Assembly (NCBI RefSeq): GCF_020520425.1
Contig: NC_079491.1
Span: forward strand, 39,732,027 to 39,796,026
Direction: 5' to 3'
DNA length: 64,000 bases
Source of the DNA: Spinacia oleracea
Lineage: Eukaryota > Streptophyta > Magnoliopsida > Caryophyllales > Amaranthaceae
Shown here: piece after piece, positions 46,979 through 58,111 of the stretch
Numbering within the stretch: position 1 is the first letter of the stretch
How the letters are laid out: each line of letters starts with the position of its first letter
Made by a program: the position numbers and the translations under genes
Notes under the pieces: model-generated
Seen by the model: the letters and a program-made list of their open reading frames with translations, nothing else
What the model was told of the DNA's origin: nothing
Databases searched by the model: none

Positions 46979-48863
46979 ATGCGGCGACGAGCAAGGGAGC
47001 TCGTCGCCCATGCGGTACTAGGCAGCGAGCAAGGCACGAGCGCGCGCAAGGGGCTACGCTCCTGCGCAGTGTGTGCTGTGTGCATGTGAGCGAGAGGCGA
47101 GACGAAGGCAACGAGCAACACAGGCCAGGCCGCAGCAGCGAGCGCTGGCTCATCCCAGCGAGCGTTGCTTGCTGCGTGCTATGCGTGGCCTGCTCGACGC
47201 TTGTGCTACGACCATCGACAGTAGTAGGCCATGGGCGCTGCACTCGTGCACGCGGCCCATGGGCGCTGCTACTACGAGGATTTGACGAGGCATGGGCGCA
47301 AGCCTATGGCTTTGTCTTAGCTCGTTGGTTCGTTTTAATTTTTCGGTTGAAAACGATTTTATTTAAATTTAATTTTGTAATTTAATTTTTTCTCGGAATT
47401 TAATTTTGATTAATTTAATTATTATAAATTTATTTATACTAATTATTTTACTAAAATTAAAACCTTGATAAAATTTAAATTAATTAATTTTAATCAACTG
47501 AAAATAAAATAAAGGGATTTAAATAATATTTTATATGAGCTTTAAATTTTAATTAAATTTGTAAGTTTCCGGTTGGACTAGGAAATAAAATTTTATGTTT
47601 AAAATTTGTAAAGCATGTAAATTTCTTGGTTTTGGTGGGAGCTTTTAGTCATTAAACTCTTGATTAGGTCTACATTCCTTTAAGGTTAAAACAACTCGAT
47701 TAGAACTAATAAGGATTGAATAATTTGTAGATTATTGGAACCCTTAATTAGTTGTTGCAATTATTTTTGTGATGCATAATATGTTCTACTAACTTGCTAT
47801 GTGGGCCATTCATTGATAAATGAATGGGTGAATGGTATATTGTAAATGTATTGTTATGCAGGTTATGGAAAGTGACTAGTATGGTCCAAATAAGATAGAA
47901 AATATGGTCCGCATACCATTAATTTGAATGTAAAATTGGTCTAATGCACCAAAGTTTTATTTTAAATATGGTATGCGTACCATCAAATAGTTGTAATTAG
48001 TATCAATTATAGCATATCCTATTTGAAGAAAATGGCGCCTCCCATGGTGAAATTCAAGACGGAGTTTCCAATCCATTTTCAAGACGGAGTTTGAAGTTGA
48101 AGCTTCAAGATGAAGTCGGGCCATACTAGATCACATTTATATCTTATGCATGCTTTAAGTTATTTATTGCTTTAAATATGTCTTAATTATGCATGAGATT
48201 ATGGCTTGATTATGTTGCATGATTAAGGATTTTAGTTCACTTAAAATCTAACCAACATAGTAATAGCATTAAATTCCAAACTTTAAAAATTGAGTTAAAA
48301 GGTGCCATGCCAAAATAACACTTACTTGGATAACCTTTACACCAATCTTAGTAATAGTTTTCCTCCATAGAGAGGTGTTACTTATTGATCCTAAAGGGGT
48401 AAGGTACACAAATAATTGTGAGTACATGTTAGTTTTGGTGAAACTCAACGATATAAGTAAGGAGTCCTTTTATGTCGTGGCAAATGAGATAGGTTTACCT
48501 AATAAGTTCTTAGACGTACCTATCAACCAAGAGTAGTTTCTAGACTATTACCAAAGGATTTGCTTACCTAAAATATTTTAGAATTGAGTCTAAATACGTA
48601 ATGTGCTTAATTCTTCAATGATTTAAGGATCTTGGATTCATTTAATTCACACATGCCGGAACACATAACTTGAATAAAATGCTTAATAAATATTGAATTA
48701 TGCATGAATGCTAGAATTTAAGTTTATTAAGAGAAACTGTGAATGGTTATTTATTTGTTTATTTTTTTTCAATTGTAGTTTTAACTATGGAAAACAACAA
48801 TTCATTCAACATCCGCTCAATTCTCGAAAAGGAGAAGTTGAACGGGAAAACTTCCTTGACTGG
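46979..48863 (+). mobile_element. Right part of the older copia copy (leader and gag start)
   Basis: Continues the leader interrupted at 36461. It is collinear with 38640-40835 of the young copy but diverged, with a shorter GC-rich block (46979-47285). It ends abruptly at 48863 where the Tat/Ogre-like LTR starts. Confidence 0.85.
48787..48863 (+). pseudogene. Copia gag start, frameshifted and truncated
   Basis: MENNNSFNIRSILEKEKLNG matches the start of the intact copy. One A is then missing near 48850, shifting the frame, and the gene is cut by the next insertion after about 25 codons. Confidence 0.8.
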
Positions 48864-49429
48864 TGTAGGCGGGTATTTTTCGTACTTGCCTTTTTTTCCT
48901 ATTCATACGGGGCGGTGTTAGGACCTTTGTATTTTTGTACTTTGGAGGAGTCGCCACAAACATTGTTTAGGGTCTCGTTTGGAAAGACAAAAAAGATGAC
49001 TCTATTAGGATAAGGCTTTGAATCTTCGAAACGGATGGGTGAGATCCGGGCAAGGGAACGAGATGCTTATTCCGTGAGCTTTAGAAATAATTCAAGTGCG
49101 TGACACAACATTTTCGAAAATACCCTAGTCTAGACTATGTGGGTTTGAATTTAGAACAAATAGAATTTCTACTTTGTATTATGGCCACTTTGCTTTAAAG
49201 TTAATTTAAGGGAACCTAAGATCGGTTTGTCCAAGAAATTATATTTGTTAAGCGTGGTGTAACCTTGTATTTTGTTGAATTTAGCATGTGAGGTGATGAA
49301 AGCGATAAGCAAGTAAAGCAACATCACAATTGAAAATAAGTGCGGAATTAGTAAAATACAAGACCCCCTAGAAATGGACTAGGAAGTAGAACCACATTGC
49401 CTAGAAGGACTAGGCAAGTAAAGTTGCGT

Positions 49430-49550
49430 AATTGAAAGTGCGGAATTGAAATGCGGAATTGAAATTGCGTAATTGAAAGGTCAGGAATTGAAAGGTGCGG
49501 AATTGAAAGGTGCATAATTGAAATTGCGAAATTGAAATTGCAATATTTAA
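49430..49550. repeat. Minisatellite of GCGGAATTGAAA units
   Basis: About nine imperfect 12-15 bp units (GTGCGGAATTGAAAG, ATTGCGAAATTGAA and variants). Confidence 0.8.
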
Positions 49551-50406
49551 ATTGAACTTAAGCACATGAGATCAGAACGCCAAACGGCTACTTAAAAATA
49601 AGTGCGTCCGACACGGATTCAAAGCTAAAAAAATCTCAACTTTAGGATGAATTGTTCACCCAAAGTATCCTAGATTTTGCACATAGAACTTGAACTTGAA
49701 GGGTTTGAAACTTGAAATATTGAACTTGAAATGTTGAACTTTGAAATATTGAACTTGAACTTGAAATATTGAACTTGAACTTGAAACTTTGAACTTAAGA
49801 GTCTTGAATCTCAAAGATCAGACCTTTTAATGTTGAAAAGGCTTAATCTTTGACGTGCTCTTACTTTGAAATAATCCTAGTTTAGGGGAGTGATTATGAA
49901 CAATCCTAAACGTTATTGGATCTTGAAACTTGAACTTGAAATTTGAAAAGTGGAGTCTTGAATCTCAAAGACTAAACCTTTAAACATTAGAAAGGTATCA
50001 TCTTTGGTTACTCCATATTTTGAAGATGATTCTAGTTCAAGGAGGTGATTACAAACAACCATGAACATCATTGAATCTTGAAAGTTTGCATTTTGTGTCA
50101 CATAAAGTTTGGATTTTGAAACAAATGTATGATTGTTGTAAGTGACATTTTTAAGATTAAAAATGCCAACTTACTAATCATTTTTGAAAGAGAAAAAAAA
50201 ATCAAAGAAACATGATTGATTATGGTGGGATTCAGAATTACCTATTTAGGTTTAGGCAAGAATTCCTTTTAGAGCTCCCAATTGCTTAGAACTTGAAATA
50301 TTGTATGAGATTTTGAAGGTTTTTTGGATTTTGATTTGAGTGACAATTTTTGTATTACGACGTTGTGTTTCGATTTTTGCCTCCCCATAATGCTCAGAAT
50401 TAGGGG

Positions 50407-50414
50407 TTTTTATA
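50407..50414 (-). promoter_or_regulatory. TATA box of the Tat/Ogre-like LTR
   Basis: Minus strand CCTATAAAAACCCC, with a GC-rich CAGCACTGGGCGCTG block about 50-60 bp upstream. Confidence 0.55.
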
Positions 50415-51613
50415 GGAGGATTTGCTGCTAAACGCCAGCCAACGCCAGTGCAACACGCAGCTGGCAGCGCCCAGTGCTGGTGATGTGGCGTAGAAGCCGC
50501 CAAAACAAGGACGCGGGCTCCGTCCTTGCTTTGTCTTGTATTGGTGTACCTTTGTACTATTTTTACGAAGTTGAAACGTAGTGATTGCTTGGGGATTAAG
50601 GCTTGGTTTGCGTCTAAAAACAAGCCTTTCGGGTTTTTGAATTTCGATTTTACGGGACGAGGCCCGGCTTGCTCGGTTTTGTTGGTCGGCGCCAGAATTT
50701 GGATTGCTTAATGTCAGTTCGACTGGAAAAGGCCTTGTAAAACCAATGGGATAGTCCATTGGGTGAGATTGTACTTGGATTTTGAAATTGATTTTTAGAA
50801 ATTGTATTTTGTGCCGAGTTCCGGAATGGGAACGACATCGGGAATTGGATTTTGGCTCTTGGATTTTGGACATGTTCTTAGCAATTGGGATTTTCGGACG
50901 GAGTGCCTCCAACCGGCTAATAAGGATAATGGTATAGTCATTATCCCAGTGGGGAGACACGATTTAGGTGTCTACAGAAGCCCCCACTTTGACTGAGCGT
51001 TCGGTTAGGAAAGCGCAAGTCAAAGTCTTTCGAAAGGGACGGAGAATGATCAAGATGTTCTACAATCAAGACCATTCTTTGTACGCCGGTACCTGCACAA
51101 AACAGGTGTTAGATAAAAGATATATTCTACCTCCGTGCGGTTGTGACGACTCCGATTTGTACTTGTACTGCTCTTCCGCCTTTAGTCTAGGACGGAGTTT
51201 GGCATCGAAAATTTGAATCTCGAATTTTTTGAATCTTGAATATTGAATTTTGAATACCCGGAATTGATCCGTTGGGGATGTGCTTCATTGGGGATAAGAG
51301 ATTTTTATTGGCTCTTAAGATTTTGAAATTTCGGCTGACTTTCCTGGAGCTTGGGTCCGTTGGGAGTCGAACGCCTGAGCCGTTGTATTTTTTGGACTTT
51401 GTATTCTTCAAATTCTCATTTGTTTGTGTTTGGAGATACAGGTATATACCCGTATTTTCGGAGGATAGCATGATTTGATGTTTGATGCCTGGTGCGGAAA
51501 ACCGTAGCAGCAAATGACGTGCAATCAGCACGGGAGACCGTTTGCTGAAGATTCATGCCGCATGCAGCAGGCAGCGCTGGGCGCTGAGCTCGGCGTTCGA
51601 CGCGGGGTTGTGC

Positions 51614-51620
51614 TATAAAA
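51614..51620 (+). promoter_or_regulatory. TATA box for the antisense PMD gene
   Basis: GTGCTATAAAAGCACCCC on the plus strand, inside the element but opposite to its own orientation. A GC block GCAGCGCTGGGCGCTGAG lies about 40 bp upstream. A donor-like CCAT|GTAAGT at 51729/51730 could end a 5' UTR exon. Confidence 0.45.
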
Positions 51621-51916
51621 GCACCCCTTGCCGTGCCATTTTGAAGAACACTCTCTTGCATTCTCTTGCTTCATCCTCTCTCATAGGTCGAATAATCTCT
51701 CCCCTTGGTCTTGTTCTTGCCTAGTCCATGTAAGTATTTCATGTTTTGCTTATGAAATAATCTTTAGGATTGCATGTAGCTTTGATTTTTCTTGTACTTG
51801 GAATGATGCTTGTATGATACTAGGCTTCTTGAATCTTGTAGAAAATTGTTTGATAGCCACTTGAACTTGAACTGTTGGAACTTGTAGATTTGAATTTTTG
51901 AATTTTTAAATTTTTC

Positions 51917-52172
51917 TTGAACTTGTATACCTGCTTCGGCATAGATAGCCTAGGCGTTGGTATAGAACTCGTATTCCTGCTTTGGCATGGATAGCCTAGG
52001 CGTTGGTGTAGAACTTGTATTCCTGCTTCGGCATGGATAGCCTAGGCGTTGGTGTAGAACTTGTATTCCTGCTTTGGCATGGATAGCCTAGGCGTTGGTG
52101 TAGAACTTGTATTCCTGCTTTGGCATGGATAGCCTAGGCGTTGGTGTAGAACTTGTATTCCTGCTTCGGCAT
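51917..52172. repeat. 46-bp tandem repeat, about six copies
   Basis: The unit contains TATTCCTGCTTTGGCATGG and TAGCCTAGGCGTTGGTGTAG; copies start 46 bp apart (CTGC at 51931, 51977, 52023, 52069, 52115, 52161). The sixth copy is split by the hAT element and resumes at 53174. Probably in the 5' UTR intron of the PMD gene. Confidence 0.9.
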
Positions 52173-53165
52173 TAGGGGTGTTCATTAGCGGGTACCCGCT
52201 TTTGCGGGTAGTGAAAAAGTCGGCCCATGACCCGACCCGCAAAAAGCGGGTACCCGATAATCGAGTACCCGATTAATCGGAGTCAGATTATAGGGTACCC
52301 GTTTAATTAAGAAACTTTTTGTTAATGTTTTAATACTTCTGCACTCCAAACAAAAAGAGATTATGAAAATATATTAAAGATATTATAATCTAATCTAACA
52401 AAAGAAAGAAGAAACAGACATAAACTACTTACTGACTAACTTTATTATTTACTTTCTTGAATTGTATTACAAACTTTAAAAGGGAAAAAAAAATTGATTT
52501 CATCAAAATCAAGAAATGTATAATCTTCCAAAAAAAAGGGAGGAAAGGGGAGAGCTAAGGAATCTGAACCTCAATATTTACCCTCCACGACTCTACTTCT
52601 TGATTATTATCATCAAACAAAAATCAATTGCATCCAAGAACCAAATAACACCCAAAATCGTCACCAACAACGACAGATTGACAATAGAAAAATGTAAAGA
52701 GAAGCATTCTGCATTCCCCAAAGTTAGATGTTGGTAAATACACTCGGCGCCGACATTATTATCTTAGTGTCTTTCCCTCTTACTTTCTCTAAAGCTTTCT
52801 CCATTGCTAGATTCTAAAGTGTATGGAATGCAGGAATGTTGAATAGAAGAAGATTGAGAAGAGAGAGAAAAGTGGGGCATTTTAGGAGAGAGGAAAATGA
52901 AAGAGGAAGTTGAAAACAGGGAGTATTGTGCGGCTAGAGGAAATAACCTAATTACACAAACAACAAATATATAATAGCGGGTATCCGGGTACCCGCTTAT
53001 CTAAAAAAGTGGCCCATGATCCGACCCGTCAACATGCCTATTTTACCAGGTCGGGTACTCGACCCGTTAATTTCTTCAAAATTTAAAAAATACCCGGTTA
53101 TTTTACACCGGGTTAGCGGATCAGCGGGTCGGGTAATGCGTGTCGGGTAGTTTTGAACACCCCTA
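52173..53165. mobile_element. Non-autonomous hAT element
   Basis: 993 bp with inverted ends TAGGGGTGTTCA and TGAACACCCCTA and perfect 8-bp duplications TTCGGCAT (52165-52172 and 53166-53173), the hAT signature. Both subterminal regions carry several CGGGTACCCG palindromes, resembling transposase-binding repeats. No transposase coding. Confidence 0.92.
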
Positions 53166-54906
53166 TTCGGCATGGAATAGGCGTTGGTGTAAAGGTCCCT
53201 GGCTGAGTCTGTACTGCCACTGGGGATTTTTTGAATTTTGACTTTTGTACAGGCTAGTATAGGATAGCCCCCAGTTTAGAATCTTGATATTTCGTATTTT
53301 GCATGATTTAGTATGCCTCGTCACACTCGGAGAAAGCTTGCCGAGCGTTCGGTGGTTCGAGCTGTTGAGGAGGATGCTTCGGATGATAAAGCAGCCGCGA
53401 CAAACGTGCCGGAGGGGGGCATGGTTCCCCGGAGAGTACCCACCTTCGTTGGCACTGGCTGGAGTCCTTCCGATCTAGTGTTTTGACCGGAGTTTCATTT
53501 GTCTCAGCGGCCTCGCGCTGGTTTGGTGAGTCTTGTACTGTGCTTTGTCTTTTGAACTTGTATATGTTTTGAACTGACCGGCTCATCCATAGGCTGATAG
53601 AGATCCGTTGCGCACTTTTTGGTACCTAAAGGACCTCCATGATGTTTTTCCGGCCGTCTGTGTTGACAAGGAGGCCATGGAGATCTGGTTGCAGACGAGC
53701 CTGTTCGATTTCTGGCGTGCCATGGGAGATACTCGGAGGAGAATGGGGATCAAACCCCTGTTACAGGCTTTGCTGGAGCGGTGGTGGGATACCACCAACA
53801 CCTTTCACATGTCATGGGGGGAGATCACTATCACCCCTCTTGAGTTTGCTATGATCACGGGTCTTCCCTTCTCTGAGAGGAACGTGACTTTTGATTCGGA
53901 GCTAACATGGCGCTCGACTGTCACCAGGGACTTGCTCGGCCCTGTTTTTGACTTGGCGGATGATGACACCCACGCTTCTGTGACGGTGATCATGGCTGCG
54001 ATCCGTAGCGTGGATGTATCTGCGGAGCAGAGGGTTTGGCTCTTCCTCTTGGCCCTGATGAGTAGAGTGATGGCCCCGAGCAGGAACAGTCGGGTGCATA
54101 TTGGCTTCCTGACAGCTTTGCAGGATTTGAGGGTTGTTTCGAGCTACAACTTGGATGGTCTGGCATATAGCCACCTTTTGTATGAGATGAAGTGGGCCTC
54201 TCGGACTGCGCCGGAGAGCGAGTCCAGTATTGCTGCCTTGTGGAGTGTGCTGGAGGTATTTGAGACTCCTTGTACTTTGTATCTTGTGTTTTAATAATTG
54301 GGTTTCCAAGGCAAAATACTAGAATAAGAATAAGAATGTGTTTAGGAAATCGTTGCGCCGTGGTAACCAAACCACTGCCTTGAAAACGAGATCCGGTGCA
54401 ACCGGGGTGCACAATTGTATTCACCAATTCGTTCCCTAAGGTTTACACAACCCTCATCACACAAAGGCACTTTTGGGTGATGAGATGGAGCCACATAAAC
54501 TTATGCCCAGAAGAAGGAAAGGAGAGGAGAAGAGAGAAATAGATGACAAGAGTGAACCTTTCTTATGTTCGATTTCCAAGAATGAAAGAACTTATATATA
54601 TATAATATTCCAATCAAGAAGAGAAGGAAACTCTAAGGTTTTGGGAAAACCAACCACCAAAAGAAGTCCAAAGATCTAAAGAGATCAATGACCATAAAGA
54701 ATAATAAAATCACTCATAATCATGAGAGATTTAATTATCTCCATAAACATGGAGAATAACCACAAAGAATAATTCATCAAAATCAGAAAAATGAAGGTTA
54801 CATATGACTTAGTGGAGGAATCAAAACAACCAAAGGAAGCCAAAGGATTCAATGGAATCTAATGACCATCATCAATAGACTTAAGTATGATTATGAAGAG
54901 TTTAAA

Positions 54907-57786
54907 TGTAACACCCCGACAATTCCCTTTTTCTAAAATAACCTTTTATAAATATAACTATAGAGAATTATCAAAGTATTATCGCCCGTGTAATAACGTA
55001 ACGGCTTATTCAGAATTTTGCAGCGGAAAACATAAAACTAACTCTTAGGTTCATAAATAATCGATTACATATTAAGTCCAAAACCACTTAACGGAAATAA
55101 GGAAATACGAATAGTACGACAAATTTCAAATCCAAGTTAACAAACCAAATCACTTAATAAAACAAATATAACTACAAGCTCTCTAATCCCGATCCCAATG
55201 ATGAATCATCTTCAAACCTGTAGATGGGCAACGCTTATTGATCCTTAGAGACTGCTCACCAAAGATGGGTCATCACAGGATCAATAAGGCATAGCCATGA
55301 TCAACACACACAAACAAAGCACGCAATCAGCAAAGCTGAGTACTACATACTAAAACAATAATAATCCTAACATGATACTATTAAACGAACAACCCTAACA
55401 TGATACTAATGAACATAAACAAGGGTAGACAAAACATGATAGTTTGACGACCATACTTGACCAGACTAGACTAGGCTCTTAGCACTAATATTATTTTAGT
55501 TGAAATAGACAGTGGACCGAGTTGTCCGTCCGACAGTCTTCACTAAGCAAGATGAGGTACGGGCGCGACTCCGTAACCTCAGAGACCTGCGATATCGAGG
55601 AATATTTGAATAAAAATAGGACACGGTGATCCATCCGGTCCGAGATAAAGGCCATAGGCTACCACCATGAACCCCAACTCCTGTTTGTCCGTCACTTTAG
55701 ACGTGCACAGTCTAAAGCTATTGCTACTCAGTTACACTTTACATGATTTACAAATTGAAACCCTGTTATGACTCAACAATCACATAAGGCATACAATCCA
55801 CATTTATTCACAACTGTTTTTATCTTGGAATTAAGTAAGTGATCACAAAGGTATCAAACAAGACTCATTCCAATTAAATCCAACCTTTCCTTTGATACTG
55901 ATCAACCCCTCTATATGGGTATAAGGTTTCAACTTACTAAACAAGGTCCTCGGCCCTCATAAAGTAGTGAAAAGCTAAAAGGGAACAACAATCAACCGAT
56001 CTGAATCAATATATACAAAGTAATCTAGTGTTCCCAACCAAACATGTTTGCATCAATCATCCATACTAACATGTTATAATTCTCATAATGCAATAGGTTC
56101 AATATGTCCGTCCAACAGTATTAAACATGCAATTTCAACATAACCAAGTTCAACAACAATCTCAACACAACCAAGTTCACCAACAAATTCCACATGGTTT
56201 CAACAATTAGCACACATTCCAAGCACACAGGTATGTACGTATCTTGTATAAACAAACTAATAGGCCACTTTAACACTTTCAAAAGTCGCCTAAAGATAAT
56301 TCTTTGCCTAAAACAACCAACAAATAATCCCAATCAATTCCTAATCATTCACGACTATAATAAAGCATTCTAAATACACCCTAAACATATTTAGAACCTT
56401 CCCCAATATCGAAACTTGAATATTTGATTCCCTAGCACAACAATTATTGAATTAGTGATTGAAATTCGTTGAAAACTCTTTGCAACATCATACTTTAATT
56501 TTCAGCAATATAAACTCGTTTAAAAACTTCACCAAGACCAAAGTAACATGCTTAGAACATCCAACAATAATTTTAATAATGCACAATCATCCCACCATGA
56601 TTCAATTCCATTAAAACCTTAAAATTCATACTTTAAATAATTCAAACTCTTATTTCAATCAATTTATATAATCTGAAAATCAATAATTTAATTATGCAAA
56701 ACATATAAATATGAAATTCATAATTAAATCATAAAACTATAAATTTAATTCAAGAAAACATAAATTAAATTAATAAAACATAATTAAAACTCTAACTCAT
56801 ACACGATTAACAAATCTGAAAATAAATTAGTCTATAATATCAACATAAAATCTGAATTCTAATTATAAATTATCAAAACTAATAATTTAAATCATGAAAA
56901 CCTTAAATAAATTATTAGAACATAAATATTACATTAATTAAATAAAAGGGTAAAGAATTAACCAAAAAGAGTAGAGGGCAAGGCTGCCGGCAGACAGGGG
57001 CACGGCTAAGGGACGGCTGGACGGAAGAGTCGCACGCGGTGGTGCGCTGGTGGCAGCGTGGTGGTGTAGCGTGCGAAAGAAGAACCAAGAAAAGAGGAGG
57101 AGGAAGCTGGCCTGTAGGGCGTCAGCGATGGCTGACGTATGGTGCAAACAAAGCGGCGCAGCAAGGGGGGTACACCCGTAGCGACCAGGTGGTGGAGGTG
57201 GTTGTGTGCGCTGCGTGGTGGCTGTTGAGCAACAGGGGCAAGCAAAAGAATCAATGATTAAGGAGGGCAAAACGAAAGAGAAGAAGGAGAACGAAGAAGA
57301 AGGAGAGAACGAAGGCTTACCGGCGACGACGGAGGTGAGGAGCGCCGGCGGTGGTGGCGGCAGCGTGGACAACAGCGTGAGGGAGAAGGGAAGCAACGTG
57401 AGAGAAGAAGGGAAGCAACGTGAGAGGAGAAGGGTTTTGTGTTCTGTGATTTTTCACGTGAAATTGAAAAGGGGAGGGGTATTTGTTTTGGGTTATTGGT
57501 TTGGGCTTTACCCAATTGGGTTAGGAGTAGGATTTGGGTTGTTGAATCCAAAATGGTTAGGATTGTTTTCTAATTTTAATCGAACGTGATTTCGTAATTC
57601 AAATTCTTTTCAACTTAAAATTCTAAAATTATTTTCGATTTCGTGAATCGTTGAAAATATTAAAATGTAATAAATAAATATACGTTAATTATATATTTAT
57701 TTTCAAAATTCATAAATTCTTATTTAAATATATTAAATATACGTTAAAATATATAAATAAAATGTATAAAATTACGGGGTATTACA
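54907..57786 (+). mobile_element. 2.88-kb solo-LTR-like insertion, TSD TTAAA
   Basis: Begins TGTAACACCCCGAC and ends CGGGGTATTACA, flanked by TTAAA at 54902-54906 and 57787-57791; the empty site is visible in the partner LTR (GAGTTTAAATAACC near 62876). No gag-pol, so it is best read as a solo LTR left by recombination. It is related to the LTR at 1-1935. GC-rich stretch 57000-57420 gives spurious frames. Confidence 0.82.
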
Positions 57787-57947
57787 TTAAATAACCTCCT
57801 TAATCAAGGGGATCATCAAACAACTTAACTCAACATAATTGGAACAATTAAGTCACTCAAAATATCAACAAAAAGGCTGTTTACAAAAGGAATCCCAAGG
57901 AAGCAAAACTAACGTCAAAAAAACGTCTTTTTACGTCTTTTTGCATT

Positions 57948-58084
57948 TCGCCCGATCCACCGCCCGATCGGGCGCCCACCGCCCGATCGGGCGACAACCG
58001 CCCGGTCGGGCGAATTACTCGCCCACTTTTTTCTTTGAACGCGCGCCCGATCGGGCGCAATCCGCCCGATGACCATCGGGCGAA
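57948..58084. repeat. GC palindrome array in the LARD-like LTR
   Basis: Five or six copies of CGCCCGATCGGGCG or variants within 135 bp; a shortened array is at 63033-63146 in the other LTR. Confidence 0.85.
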
Positions 58085-58111
58085 CTATTTTTTCAAGCTT
58101 TACTTCCAACA

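Larger units (their letters stand above)
48864..50976 (-). mobile_element. 3' LTR of a Tat/Ogre-like Ty3/gypsy element
   Basis: On the minus strand the unit begins TGTAGACACC, ends CGCCTACA and is preceded by a polypurine tract TCAAAGTGGGGGCTTC (50977-50992). Its minus-strand TATA box TATAAAAA is at 50407-50414. These features resemble Ogre/Tat LTRs (inference). Short tandem motifs (GCGGAATTGAAA type at 49430-49550, TTGAACTTGAAA type at 49660-49800) fill part of it. The matching 5' LTR and coding region would lie beyond the right edge. Confidence 0.6.
54287..58111 (-). repeat. Left LTR of the LARD-like element (with nested insert)
   Basis: Without the 2.88-kb insert and its duplication it is 940 bp, 31 bp longer than its partner. 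The difference is explained by an extra ACGTCTTTTT unit and one extra CGCCCGATCGGGCG unit. Confidence 0.88.

Noticed and set aside
51917..52172. Regular 46-bp repeats as a CRISPR array
   Set aside because: Directly abutting repeats without variable spacers in plant DNA; an ordinary minisatellite.
56938..57589. Minus- and plus-strand frames of 70-152 codons
   Set aside because: Located in the GC-rich part of the solo-LTR-like insertion; Pro/Ser- or Gly/Arg-rich with no domain.
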